Assembly: GCF_000715075.1 (NCBI RefSeq)
Contig: NC_134082.1
Span: 145,874,948-145,938,947 of the forward strand
Direction of reading: 5' to 3'
DNA length: 64,000 nucleotides
Origin: Nicotiana tabacum
Lineage: Eukaryota; Streptophyta; Magnoliopsida; Solanales; Solanaceae
Shown: one piece after another, positions 35,204 to 48,077 of the stretch
Layout: each line of letters starts with the position of its first letter
Numbering within the stretch: position 1 is the first letter of the stretch
Notes under the pieces: model-generated
What the model saw: the letters and a program-made list of their open reading frames with translations, nothing else
Database searches by the model: none
Told to the model about the DNA's origin: nothing
Translations under genes and position numbers: made by a program

Positions 35204-37744
35204 TGTTGATACCCAATTTTTCCCTGTATATTTTCAATATGCAAAATACTCTCAAAATAGCATGTATATGCATATATAAGTATGTCCCAAGGTTTCAATA
35301 TTTTTTTCTTATTTTTAAGAATTTTTAAATCAATTTATTGCCTTATTTAAGCAAGAAAAAGCCCAATAATTATTCCCAAAATTGTCATTTTGGAAATTCA
35401 CTTATCAGATTCTCATATTTATACTAAAATGTAGCTAAATTATTTTTTTCATATTTTTACAAAATTTATTTAATATTTTTAAGCTAAAATTGCATATAAT
35501 TGCAATATTAGCCTATTTCAAGATTTAATTGTGTTCATAATTATAAAATTGACTCCAGTATATTTTATTTTCGTCATTATATGTTATTAATCATTTTAGT
35601 ACCTTTAATTTACTCCCACAAATTAATTTACTATTTTATATAATTTTAAAAGGAAAAAATTGGCTATTTAAATAATAGCCCAATTCATTTCAATTTTAGC
35701 CGAAAATCTGACCCCAAATTGGACCCCAATTTCCAGTCCAATTTCTATTAAAACTCAACACAGGCCCCAATTACCCCTACCCAATCCAAAATCTTATTAA
35801 ATCCTGGCCGTTAATCTAAAAGATCAACGACCCTCACTCGTTCTTACCATTTTTAATTCTAAACGACCCCCCAATACCCCTCATTTCCTCACTCGTCTCT
35901 ATTTCTCTACCTCTGGTTCTCTCTAGAACCTTTCCCCTCTCACCTCCTCTCCGATGAGTTCCCTTCATCCTTTTCGGCCACCTTCTAACCTGAATCCATT
36001 GTGGTTTCACCACCCACCAAGCCACCTATGGCTCATCGCATTTGGTTACTAGAGCTTCATGACTCGACCACAAAGAGTTGGGTGCAGACCTCTATTGATT
36101 CAAGTTCCACGGCCATCTCCGGCCTGCTCCGGCGAGCCATGCCTGTTTCGAGCCTGGCCTCGACTCATCTTGCTTAGATCCAAGCATTTCTCATTCTTTG
36201 GGTTCCTCTGAAAGCCCTAGCTTTTGAGATTTTTCTAATCTCTTTAGATCTATTCCAGATCTATGCTTTCCCCAAAGTTTTTAAACGATTTTCTTTCGAA
36301 AAAAAAAACTATGCTTTTAAAACCATTTCTCTTTTTTCGATCTAGGGTTTTCTGAGTTATTTAGATGTTTCTCCGATTTTCTCTTTCTTTCGTGTGTTTC
36401 GTCTACTGTATTTTTTCTTTACTGTGTTCTTGTGTATTTTTTATTAAGTTTCCTCTACTGTGTTCTGATTAGTTTTCTTCTACTATGTTGTGTATTAGTT
36501 TCTTCTACTATGTTTTCTTTGAGCATTTCTTCTGTGTTTCTCATGTTACTCTTGTACCATGTTTCTCATGAGTTTCTGTTGCTGAAGGAACATGTTAAAA
36601 GTTTTAGTTCTTTTCTGAGACCTCTGAACCTGTTTCGACTTAATTACTTTCTCTCTCATCTTCGCACTCGATTGATGGTAGAAACCCTAGAATTTGGGGG
36701 GGGGTTTCCAAGTTTGGAAATGTAACGACCCGACCGATCGTTTTGAACTTTTGCACTTTGATCACCAGTTCTCGGGCATGACTTGCCCCGTGTAACGTAT
36801 TATGACTAATGTAGATCATTGGTTTTTAGGAAAAATCGGAATGAATTTGAAGGAACAGTCTTAGTTGAAAGCTTTGAATTTGAAAGGTTTGACTAAGAGT
36901 TGACTTATTTGTATATGAGCTCGGATCGAAAATTTTATGATTTGGATAGCTTTATTGGGTGATTTATGACTTAGGAGCGCGATCGAAATGCATTTTGGAA
37001 GTCCGTGGAAGGATTTGGATTGAATTGGCAAAGTTAATATTTTGGCGAATTTCGGTTGATAGGTGAGATTTTGATCCGAGGGTCGGAATGGAATTCCGAT
37101 AGTTGCTGTAGCTTCTTTATGTCATTTGTGATGTGTGTGCAAAATTTCGGGTCATTTGGACGTCGTTTGGTTGACTTTTTGATCGAATTCGAATTTCGGA
37201 ATTTTTGGAATTCTTAGGCTTGAATCCGAGGGTGATTTGATGTTTGATATTGTTTTGAGCGTTCCGAAAGTTGGAACAAGTTTGAATTATGTTATGTGGT
37301 GTGTTGGCATGTTTGGTCGGGGTCCCATGAGTCTCCGATAAGTTTTGGAAGAGTTTTGGAAGTTTTTTGTCTTTTTTAGCATAAGCATGTAATGATCCAA
37401 AGGTCCTTTTTTAGTTCTAGAGATCGAAATTTGATTTCGAGACTTCCGGAATTTTGATAATGAATTATAGGACTGATCTGGAAAGTTTGGTCTCATTTCA
37501 TCAAGTCACGATTGGGGTTTTGACACGAAACATGAGTTAATTGTTTAACGAGCGAAATGGGTATTGAACTAAGCAAATGTGCTCCAAATTGAGTTTCGAC
37601 TGAAGGGCTATGTTCGTATTATTATTTGTGACATATAGGGACAAGCACCATCGAATTCCGAGTTCGTATGATGGAGTTAGAGCATTTTTAGTGAAAAGAA
37701 AAGCTGCTGCAATTTTCTGAGCAGTTTCTGCATTTTTCGCACGT

Positions 37745-37850
37745 GTGAATAGTGACCGCACCTGCATGAACAGTACCGTGTACAGTACCCCCGTGAACAG
37801 TATCCCATGAACAGTACCACCGTGAACAGTCGTGAACAGTACCGGACAGA
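37745..37850 (+). repeat. GTGAACAGTACC-type short repeats in the solo LTR
   Basis: GTGAACAGTA-like 10-mers recur about six times within 100 bp. Confidence 0.7.
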
Positions 37851-38827
37851 ATGTTAAGTTCCATTTTTACCAAATTGGAGCTCGGGGAGAGGCGATTTTC
37901 GGGAGATTTTCAGAGAAAACAATGGGGTAAGTGTTCTTAACTTAATTTTGGTTAGATTACCCGAATCTATTACTAGTTTTGGCATTTAATTGGTGATTTT
38001 AGTTGGGAAAATCTTGAAAACCCTCTTGGTTTAATTTGAAGATTTGAGGGTCGAGTTGATGTCGGATTTTAGTAAAATTGGTATGGTTGGACTCGTGGTT
38101 GGATGAGGTTTCATATTCCGTAATTTTTGTCGGGTTCCGAGATGTGGGCCCCATGGGCGAATTTTGAGTGCAATTTCAGATTTTTAATGGAAAATGTAGA
38201 ATTTCATATGGAATTAATTCCTATAATTTTTATTAACTGAATCGAATTATTGTGGCTAGATTCGAGGCATTCAGAGGTCGATTTGAGAGACAAAGGAATC
38301 GCGAGCTAGAGGATTAGCCGGTTCGAGGTAAGTAATGATTGTAAATACTGTCCTGAGGGTTTGAAACCCCGGATTATATGTCGTTGTGTTACTTTAGGGT
38401 GACTTGCACGCTGGATGATGAGCGTGGGGTAGAGCACCGCTGGGGATTGTGACCTAGTCCATCCTGAACGAATATTTTAATGCGTATTTGATAGTTAATT
38501 GTTTGACATTATTATATTTCTGGGTTGTATGCCATGTTTGGGGCCTTGTGCCGACTTGTTGAGACCCTTAGGGGCATTTTTACTATCTTTCCTCACTCTA
38601 TTTGTTTGAAAGCATATTCTCAGTCATGTTTTACCTGTTTACTGCTCAAATCTGGCTTTATCACTATATTCTTAAAATGTGGAAATTGTTTTGGGCTGAG
38701 TTCCCTGTTTTACTGAGATAGACCGAGGGTGTGATTGTGAGATTGATGACTGAGATAGACTGAGAGTCTGATGGTGAGATTAATGACTGAGAGAGGCCGA
38801 GGTCCTAATTGTGAGGATTATATATCT

Positions 38828-39110
38828 ATGGATCGGGTTGCACGCCGCAGCAATGTATATATATATGTATATGGATCGGGCTGCACGCCGCAGCGATACT
38901 TATATGGATCGGGTTGCGCGCCGCAGCAATATAGCGCTTGGGCTGTAGGAGCCCCTCCGGAGTCTGCACACCCCTAGTGAGCGCAATCGACTATTTATAT
39001 GGATCGGGTTGTGCGCCACATCGATGCATGGATCGGGTTGCACGCTGCAGCGGTTACTTTGATTTCAGTTATTGGAGAGATATATGGATCGGGCTGCACG
39101 CCGCATCGGT
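38828..39110 (+). repeat. GGATCGGG(T/C)TGCACGCCGCAGC repeats in the solo LTR
   Basis: TATGGATCGGG followed by TGCACGCCGCA recurs about six times at irregular spacing. Open frames across it are caused by the repeat. Confidence 0.85.
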
Positions 39111-40900
39111 TACTATATGGTACCAATTGAGCGTGAATGCTGAGTGCGAGTACTGATTGGTAAGAGTTGAGTCACGAGTGACAGAGAGGCTAGCCTGAGG
39201 GGCGATAGATATATACATGCATATGCGTGATGTTTTTGCCTCAGAGACCTGTTTATGGACTTATTGATTTTACTCCTCTTTAAAGTGAATTTCTATCGAA
39301 TATGTTGATTTATCGACTGTTTTCACTCATCTTTATATTGAGCCTCTGTCGGAAAGTTGAACAAATGTTTTAAAACAACTTTTATTTAAACTGGGGTTTA
39401 TGAGATGTTCAGAAATTAGTCACTGATTTGGCATTGGTTATTTCCACTGAGATTTTTAAATTACGAAGTGTTTATGATTATTGTTTTGCCCGAGGGGCTA
39501 ATTTACAAACTATGATTTGCCCGAGGGGCCGATTATGGCTTTAATCTCTATTATTATCTTAAATGGTATTGAACCCCTACCGAAACTGCTGGAAAGTATT
39601 TCAAAATGATTTTTACTAAAAGCTAGATTTTAAAAGTGAAGATTGACTCGTATTATGATTTGAAGGCCTGCTGTGTTTATTCAGCCTAATGTGAATGTGG
39701 ATTCATTGTTTTCTACTGCTCAACCTTTATTTACTCTTATTACTTACTGGGTTGGAGTACTCACATTACTCCCTGCACCTCGTGTGCAGATTCAGGTATA
39801 TCGGAACCCAGTAGCGGGTGTTGATAGCTCAGCCGCGGAGTCATCAGAGTTAACAAGGTGGCTGCATGACGTTCACAGCACCGCTTCCTTCCCCTCATTG
39901 TTGTTACTGTATTTAGTACATTTTTAGACTTTTGTTGTATTCAGACCTTGATAGTTGCTCATGACTAGTGACACCCCGATGTCGGGCTGGTATTTTATTT
40001 CGCATAGTTATTCCAGGATTTTATTATGAAACATTGTTTAATTTAAAGACTTAAAAATGACTCTTAATGCTTAAAGGGTTAAGGTGAGTGTTGTGCCAGC
40101 TGGCTTTGTCTTAATGAGAGGCGCCATCACGGCCGGGCCGGTTTGGGGTCGTGATAGGAAACCATTGGCTATGTGATTTGCTTGAACTAGTTATCTCAAA
40201 AGAAACCCTAACTCTTTCAGACCTATTTCGAGTCTCTGAACTGAGTTTTTAAATCCTTATTTTTCATATGATTCTGACTTTTGCTAAACTCTTCTAAGGT
40301 CTTTTACACTGGATTTTTGTATGCTACTAGATGCTACTTCTCTTCTACATTGCTAACCTATATGACGGCCATGCTCCTATAGTCTAGTATCTACTGATTT
40401 TGCAATGACACGACATCTTCTTTCAGCTTAACATTTTTGTATGCTCTTTATATGTGCTGGACTTCCCCTCTAAAAATGGCTTTCAAATCTTGATTAGTTT
40501 CCGACTTCCTTCTGTATAGGTTTGATTGATTTCTTTCCTTATTTGCTGATTTCCCTATGACTCGATTTAAGTTACTTGACTTTCCTTAACTTTTTTGACT
40601 CGGTTCATTCATGGACCATTGATCACAAAATCTTTGATCCTTGATTTACTGGATACTAATTGATTTTTCATACCTTATTTATGTAACCGTGTATTTCAAA
40701 ATTCTGCCCTTAAATAACTTTTTATGTATTTACCCCTAATTGCATGCTTTGCACAAGATGTTTATTTGATTTCTTCCCTTAAATAGTTTTCCAGTTTGAA
40801 TCTGAGTTCCTTAATTAAAGGAAGTTTTGTGTGATTGATTCTTAATTGATATTCAGTTCCTTAACTGTTTTCTTACCTTATTTCTGCCTGTTTTTCACAC

Positions 40901-40908
40901 TATAAATA
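40901..40908 (+). promoter_or_regulatory. TATA box of the 5' Ogre LTR
   Basis: TATAAATA preceded by CACAC. The 3' LTR has the same motif at 57304-57311. Probable start of the genomic RNA about 30 bp downstream. Confidence 0.55.
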
Positions 40909-41859
40909 CACGACTCTTTCATTGACACAAGGGAATCACTCAGTCATACTCTTTCTGAACTCACACTTATACACAATAGTATTCTCTCTTCTTGTCTACA
41001 CTGTGGCCTGTTTACAAGACCTACTGCTTTTCTCTATTTGTTTCTTTGAAACTGGTATGTCCTGATTTAAGCTTTAGCACCACAACAATGTGTTTATTTA
41101 CGCTTTTTTATCCATGTCTACTTACTGTTTTTGTATAGTTCAACACTTAAATTAGTATGCTGATTTCTTTCTGCCTGTCTCTATTATGAATCCCAAACCC
41201 CTGCCCCCTTTGTGTTTGAGCTACGATTTAAGGCATGGCAATGTGCAAATTATTGTCCATGAATTAAATTGATCCCTTGGGATCCTAGCCTCTAAATAGT
41301 GTGTTCTAACAGGCTTATGAGTGTGCTAGCATTCTCCATTGCTGGGTATGCCCACAACCTGCCCTTGCATCTTTTCACTCTCCCCATTACCCCTGAACCC
41401 CTATGTGTACTTATTTGTAACTGTTTCCCTCCCCTTTCCCCCTCTCAGAATTTTGTTCCTCTACTTGCACTATCTCTTAGTCTTTAAGTTCTGCCCCCCT
41501 CTTGTGAGCCTTGCTTTGGGACCTTGAGTTCCCTCTGAACTTGGACACTTGAGGGCTGGCCTTTTCACACTGCACTTGTCTTAATCTGGTAATATGTTTA
41601 GGTGTGAGCACTGCTCGGAGTTCATTTGAGACTCTTAGGGAACTCTAACACGCTCAAATGGGAGAAAGGCTTTGGATCATGAATCTCTTGGAGTTGGTTT
41701 ACCTCATATTTCAGAAATGAAGTCTGAATCAGGCTCTCCTTGGTTGTACTTTTATTTTCTAATGTATTCTTTTACTTTATTCTGGGATGTAATAATTTTG
41801 TAACAAACATTGGGGCTGATTAGTGAAAAGGGCGGGTAATTATGTATGCAAAAAGGGTA

Positions 41860-42420
41860 GAAACCATGTTTATAGGAATTCTACATTCTCACATAGATAC
41901 CATGTCTATAGGAATTCTGAATTCTAAATTCTCACATAAATACCACGTCTATAGGAATGCTGAATTTTGCATAGATACCACGTCTATAGGTTTTCGAATT
42001 CTGCACATTCAAATGCATATAGAAGCATGTCTATAGGGAATTCTGAATGTCCATTTTCATATAGAAATCATCATCATAGGTCTGCTACTGTCGTCTAGAA
42101 GATGCCACGCCTATAAGTCAATCTGAATTCTGCATATGCATATAGAAAATATGCCTATAGGTCTTTCTAAATCCTGTATATCCATTTTCTCATATAGAAA
42201 TCATGTTCATAGGTCTTAAACAAATTTCTTCACCTAGATACCATGCTCATAGGACTTAAACATTCAATTGCACTTAGGTATCATGTCTTAAACAGAATTC
42301 AGCATCTAGATATCATGTTCATAGGTTTAAGACGAGTCTTCTGCATTTTTATACTACGTCTACAAGGTTTTAAAATTAGTAACGCCTAGAAAGCATGCCT
42401 ATATGAGTTTCTAATTGAAT
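41860..42420 (+). repeat. Degenerate CATAGATACCA(T/C)GTCTATAGG repeats in the Ogre LTR
   Basis: ATACCATGTCTATAGGAATTCTG-like words recur about every 40-60 bp and decay along the block. The same block is at 58259-58800 in the 3' LTR. Confidence 0.85.
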
Positions 42421-43591
42421 CTGATTCGCCTCATTTAATGTTAGATATAAAACCAGTAACAATAGATACTATCAATTGCAGAGCTTATAATCAATTTGTT
42501 TAAATTCTGCCTTTCTTTTAATAATCTGAGTCTATCACTTAGTCGGTTTAACGAGTACGCATATAGGATTTCAAATAATTCATTTCAAGTTTTACTGTCT
42601 TTTGAATCATGCCTATAGGACCTTTGTCCTAACACTTAGGCAAGCCTTAGGGTGATAACTATAAACTGAATCTGTTCTATTAACTACAACCAATAGGCAG
42701 GCCTGATTCGGGCTTCTTATTTGAAATATGTAATAAATCAGTCTGCCTCAACCTCTAAGTTCTTTCACATTCAGTATTTAATCAGACCCTAAATAGTACG
42801 TGTGAGACATGCTATATTATGTGCTTCTTTGACTAAAGGAGGTATATCTGAGCCCTTTTGCCTGTTATGTGCTTTCCCCCAATTTGTTATACATGTTCTT
42901 GCATGTCGCCTTAGAATTTTGCCTTTGAAACTACAAATAAGCCGATATCCCTTCTCTTTAGGATTAGTAGTCCTAAATGCCTCTGAGACTGATAGGATTG
43001 GGGCGGGTAATAGTATGAAATGAGTAAACGAGACCATTCCGTGCTTTAATACCTTAACGGGGTGGGAATGGTAGATATGGATATGATGACCACACAATAA
43101 TGCCATGCGTAACCCCTTATTGAGGAGTGATTACCGAGCATTGTGTGAGGTGATCCATATTAGTAATAAACCTAGGACCCCTTTCCTTTATTTCTTATCT
43201 CTTTTAAAGAATTTTAACCTCTTTTTTAAAAGAAAAACCAGCTTTCTTTTAGTTCTTTCCAACTTTATTTGTTTGTAAACCCTTATGTGAAAATCCCCTC
43301 TTATTTGAAGCTTTATTTGTATACGTGTTGTTTGAACCTAAGTTCACAACAATAGTCTGGCGGGGAACCACACTAGTGGATCCTGAGAGGTGCCTAACAC
43401 CTTCCCCTTGGGATAATTTCAAGCCCTTATCCTATCTCTAGTTACTCAAATCAAACTCTCTTGGTGTCCTATGCACCCTAATCATTAGGTGGCGACTCTT
43501 CAAATTCAAACCCAATTCCCAAAAGGGAATGAGTTGTCCTCCCAAATGTCATAAACCCGATTTCGCTCGAGAAAAAGGGGGCGCGACAGCG

Positions 43592-43609
43592 TGGCGACTC
43601 TGCTGGGGA
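43592..43609 (+). other. Primer-binding site of the Ogre-like element
   Basis: TGGCGACTCTGCTGGGGA lies three bases after the 5' LTR end. This site is typical of Ogre elements, where it has been assigned to tRNA-Arg. Confidence 0.75.
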
Positions 43610-44296
43610 TTTTTTAGGCTTTTACCATTTCAGACTATTATTGTGGATTGACATTTTCTTTATATGCCTTTATTTGTTTAATACCTTTAAGCATTCAATT
43701 CCCCTTTTCAACTACAAAACTGACTTGTCTTTTGTTTTTTTCCTTTATTTCTTTTACTGCTTTCCTTTACTGCTTTTCTTTATTCTGCTTTAAATTATGA
43801 AGAACTATTGTATTTACTGCCAACCTGCTTTAATTATTGCATACTCATGCTCAACATCATATTCCTCTCGTGCCAAACAAAATACCATAGCAACACTTAT
43901 AATGAGTGGTTGTGCTCTTCCGATATTATCACCCCTAAATTCGGAAAAGGAGTATTTGTGGTAAAACTAGTCGATCAACGGTGTAGTCGACGGTTCTGTG
44001 CCTTTCCCCCATGAGTTGTCCGCTTAAGGGTACCAGTCTAAAACCCCATAGAAACCTTACTCTATTTAACTGTGCATGCATCATGGTCAAACCTAGCCAA
44101 GTCAGTTATGTTGTCCGCATAATGACTCTTTAAGATAGCCTTGTCCAAAGTCCACTAGGTTTCCCCAAAAACCCAAACGGATACTACCACGTTCTGTGCA
44201 TTAATTTGGAGAACTAAATGTTTTTGTGCCAATTATTGATATTCAATAGTCGAGTCTGGTGGAGGTAAGGGCCTAACCCTTTTGTCTTGCAGAAAT
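43610..44296 (+). other. 5' leader of the Ogre-like element
   Basis: No coding frame recognised. Ends TTGTCTTGCAG just before the ORF1 start, which could also act as a splice acceptor. Confidence 0.5.
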
Positions 44297-45883
44297 ATGA
44301 GGCACGAAGTTCCCAGATTCGGCATAGTCACCAACATCCACCCAAAATTGCTAAGCTGGTGGGAAGATCTTCATTCCAGTGATCAGACTCTTGTCCGAAA
44401 ATATCTGGGCAATCTACCTTTTCTTCTGGAGATTCAACCCAACAACAAGATCATAGAAGCCGCTACTTTATTCTGGGACCGTGAGAGGGTTGTATTCCGT
44501 TTTGGGGACATTGAAATGACACCCTTGCTAGAAGAAATAGGAGGATTAGCTGGTATACCATGGGAAACTTTGGATTTGTTAATACCGGAAAACCGCAAGG
44601 GAAGAGGTTTCCTCAAAATGATGGGTCTAAAGAAGAATCCAGACTTGACATGCTTGAAAGAGTCGTATATTCCTTTTGATTATTTGTACGAGAGGTACGG
44701 TCACAGTAAATCTTACCATACTTATCCTAACGAGCTCGCCCGCACATTATTGTTACATATTCATCGAAGGGTCTTTGTCTTCGTGTTTTGCTTCCTGGGG
44801 ATGATCGTGTTTCCAATGAAGAAAGCAAGGATCCACACCAGGCTAGCTATGGTAACCAAAACTCTAATGGAGGGAATTGGCAGGCAACCATTCAGCATTG
44901 TGCCTATGATTATTGCGGAGATATACCGAGTCTTGGAGAAGTGTCAACGAGGGGCCGAACGCTTCGAGGGCTGCAATTTGCTGCTTCAGCTCTGGCTCAT
45001 GGAGCATCTCCAAAGGGGTGAATACCGACAGGAAATTCAGCGAAGGGACTTGGACGATCATATAACTTTCCATCATCCGAAGCGAATGAACTATATGCCC
45101 AACATGTTCACCCATCAAGAAGATGCCAGAGGATGGGTAGAGTTATTTGATAACCTTATCAAGGACCGAGGTACAATGGATGTTTAAGTGGTTCCCTACT
45201 GAGGAGTTCATCGGCCGATCCAGGGATGCGCCGTTTCTGATATTAATCGGTCTGAGAGGAACCTACCCTTACGTCCCTCTCCGAGTTATGAGACAGGCTG
45301 GTAGGAAACAGGTTATACAAGGGTCGACAAGATGAGTCACTTCCGGGCTGACTTCCAAGCTGATGACAGTCCTTATAAGTGTCAAGCTCAACATATGTGG
45401 GATTGCAAGATCACCATGGGAAGAGATACTATCGAGCCAAACAAATACCATGCTGGTTGTACTCTACACTATTCAAGCTGGCTGGAGGATAATCATAATG
45501 GTCTGGGTCAACCTGGGTTTGGTCGAGGTCACAGAATCATAGATGAAAAGGCCGAGGCACAGGTCAAATACAATCAACTGCGCAAGAGGATTCGGGAATG
45601 TGAAAACGAGCACCGTGAGATACAAGAGGCCCACCAAAAACTAATTGAAGAGTGGAAAGACATGGCTGTCAATGCTAACAAGCGACTAGGATACTTGGAG
45701 CGGGGTTTAGTAGAGCTGGAAAGGAAATTTCTCAAAAGAATCGAGGATTGCCAGAATACTGAAGGAAACGAGGGCGGACACCTAGCCAGAACCTATCTAT
45801 TGCTGGGACTTCGCGAGTTGGTGAAGCTGTTCGATGGAGCCAAAGATGCCGAGTCTGGGGAAGGTCCTTCCGGGACCAAATAG
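44297..45883 (+). pseudogene. Ogre ORF1 (plant DUF7745-type protein with coiled-coil tail), frameshifted
   Basis: Ogre-like elements carry an extra protein upstream of gag whose role is unknown. The frame from ATG 44297 encodes HPKLLSWWEDL, FGDIEMTPLLEEIGGLAGIP and PNELARTLLL, a set I know from plant DUF7745-type proteins. Around 45165 the frame shifts (the original frame stops at 45185), continues as VQWMFKWFPTEEFIGRSRDA, and shifts back near 45320 to SHFRADFQADD and HMWDCKITMGRD. The last ~100 residues are charged and heptad-like (YNQLRKRIRECENEHREIQE), a likely coiled coil, ending at TAG 45881. Two compensating frameshifts are the only damage seen. The DUF name is from memory, not a search. 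Confidence 0.82.
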
Positions 45884-46286
45884 ATAGGAGTTTTTCTTTT
45901 GCTTTAAGAACTGTAATAAGGCCAATGGCCATTAGTGATTTTATTTCTTGTTATTTAGCGTCAATTTGGGATTCGTCTACTTTTTATCAATAAAATAAGG
46001 CATTTAGCATTCTAAGTTCTCCAAACCAACTTGTCGCTAGGCCTACCTCGGGCACAAAGAGGTTCCCAAATAGGACACGATTTACATTCTTGCATTACGT
46101 GTTTAAATATCGCAATATTTCTTATAATCCTCACTGACTTGTTACCTTTTTGTTTTTACTTTTTGTTTATTCCCCTCCCCAAAGGTTAGTTTGTGCACTC
46201 TGGCAACATCATCTTATTCAACAAGATCCAGGGGCCCTCCACCCACTCCTCCTCTTAGTCCTATCTGAAGCAAGAACAAAGGGAAG
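45884..46286. other. Spacer between ORF1 and gag
   Basis: Non-coding; contains AATAAAA near 45990. Nothing else recognised. Confidence 0.5.
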
Positions 46287-48077
46287 ATGGAAGATTCGAA
46301 CAACGGCAGAAAGGAGAACTCAACTGAACGGGTAGAGGTCACTCATGGTACTCAGGTATCCAAAGAAAGTGCTTCCCAACTCGAGCAGAAACTATTGAAG
46401 TTCCAGGAGGAACTTGATCAAGTTCGGAATCTGGAAAATTTGTCATTTTCCCTCACCACTCCAGACGTTAATTTACCAAATGCTCAAAACCCCACACCTA
46501 CGCAAAATATCCCAAAAACACAAAACTATCCCGGTCTTCACCACCACTGCAACACTTGCCACACCTCCAGCAATACTCCACTGCTCATCCCAGAACCGTT
46601 GAACTCCATAAATGACCATTCCCACGCTCATCATAACACTCCCATCTACGTGGAGACCATGCCACACTCCACTCAACCCATCTGAAGCGCACCCGAGACT
46701 GATGATAAAGACTTGCTCATCAGGAATCTGGCTGAAGAACTTAAGAAGTTGACTAGCCGAATTCAGGGCATCGAAGGAAGTTAGGGGATTAAAGGGTTGA
46801 ACTACGAAGATCTTTGCATACAACCTGATGTTGAACTATCCGAGGGGTACAAACCTCTTATGTTCGAGATGTTTGATGGTATAGGGGATCAAATAGTTCA
46901 TTTGAGAACATACTGTGACAAGCTGGTCAAAGTAGGAAATGACGAAAGGATCCGCATGAAATTTTTCATGAGAAGTCTGAAAGGAGACGCTCTGTCTTGT
47001 TACATTAGCCAAGATTCGAAGAAGTGGTCAAGTTGGGTAGACATGGCATCCGACTTTATGGATAGGTTTAGGTTCAACATAGAGAATGCGCCGGATGTGT
47101 TCTAAATTCAGAATCTAAAGAAGAAACCTACAGAAACGTTTTGCGAGTATGCTACTCGCTGGATGTCCGAAGTTGCTAAGGTTAGACCTGCCTTAGAAGA
47201 GGAACAGATGAACAAATTCTTTGTTCGGGCTCAGGACCCGCAGTATTATGAAAGGTTGATGATGATTGAGAGCCACAAATTTTCCGACATTATCAAGCTG
47301 GGTGAAAGGATTGGAGAGGGCATCAAAATTGGTATGGTTACAAACTTCGAGGCCCTGCAAGCCACAAACAAGGCCTTACAGTCTGGTGGTGTGTCCAAGA
47401 AAAGGGACATAAGAGATGTAATGGTGGCACAGAGAACCAAATCCCCCATCAAATATCAAACCTACCCAATACCTCCACTCACATATCAGCCTACTCCGAA
47501 CTACCAAACACCCTCACCCTCCTATAAAACTCCACCACCTACTTATTAATCACTCCCACCTCCCACATATCAGCCTACTTCACCCAGGTATTCCCAACCC
47601 GCACATGTTTACCAAGCCTACAATACTCAACCATCCCGCTATCAATCACCTCCTGCACGCCAAAGCTTCCCTAGACCTCGACAAAATTTCGATCGTAGAC
47701 CTTCTAAACAATACACAGCCATTGCTGAACCTATTGACCAGTTGTACGAAAGACTCAAAGCTGCTGGTTATGTCACCCCTATCCCTTCTATAACTTCTGA
47801 GAACCCTTCTCAGTGGATTAACCCAAACAAATCCTGTGCATACCATTCCGGCATGAAGGGACACACCATCGACGAATGTCATTCTCTGAAAGACAAGATC
47901 CAAGCTATGATTGACAACAAGATTATTGTGGAAAAAGAGCCCACTCCGAATGTCCGCAATAACCCTCTGCCAGACCATAAGGGTGGAGACATTCACATGA
48001 TTGAAATAGAGGATGATTGGGATCCCGAGGGATCAATCGGGTTGATTGCAGAAGGTGATGACCCAAGAAGCCAATAG
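46287..48077 (+). pseudogene. gag of the Ogre-like element, four in-frame stops
   Basis: A single frame of 597 codons is interrupted by TGA 46683, TAG 46782, TAA 47103 and TAA 47547. An N-terminal coiled coil (SQLEQKLLKFQEELDQVR) and a His/Pro-rich stretch precede the capsid-like core with GDQIVHLRTYCDKL, FFMRSLKGDALSCYI, WVDMASDFMDRF, ETFCEYATRW and ESHKFSDIIKLGERI. A Pro/Tyr-rich linker follows, then a CCHC-like knuckle (CAYHSGMKGHTIDEC). Absence of frameshifts shows relatively recent point decay. Gag packages the element RNA. Confidence 0.9.

Larger units (their letters stand above)
36721..40156 (+). mobile_element. Solo LTR of a Tekay-like Ty3/gypsy element
   Basis: Starts TGTAACGACCCGACCGATCG, ends GGGGTCGTGATA, and has the perfect 5-bp duplication GGAAA (36716-36720 and 40157-40161). 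No internal region is present and the 3' Ogre LTR lacks the insertion, which shows the empty site. Ends and layout resemble the LTRs at 11379 and 19638, so the same clade is likely. Confidence 0.92.
35204..43588 (+). repeat. 5' LTR of the Ogre-like element (interrupted)
   Basis: 8385 bp including a 3.4-kb solo LTR at 36721-40156; about 4.95 kb without it. Colinear with the 3' LTR on both sides of the insertion. Confidence 0.93.
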
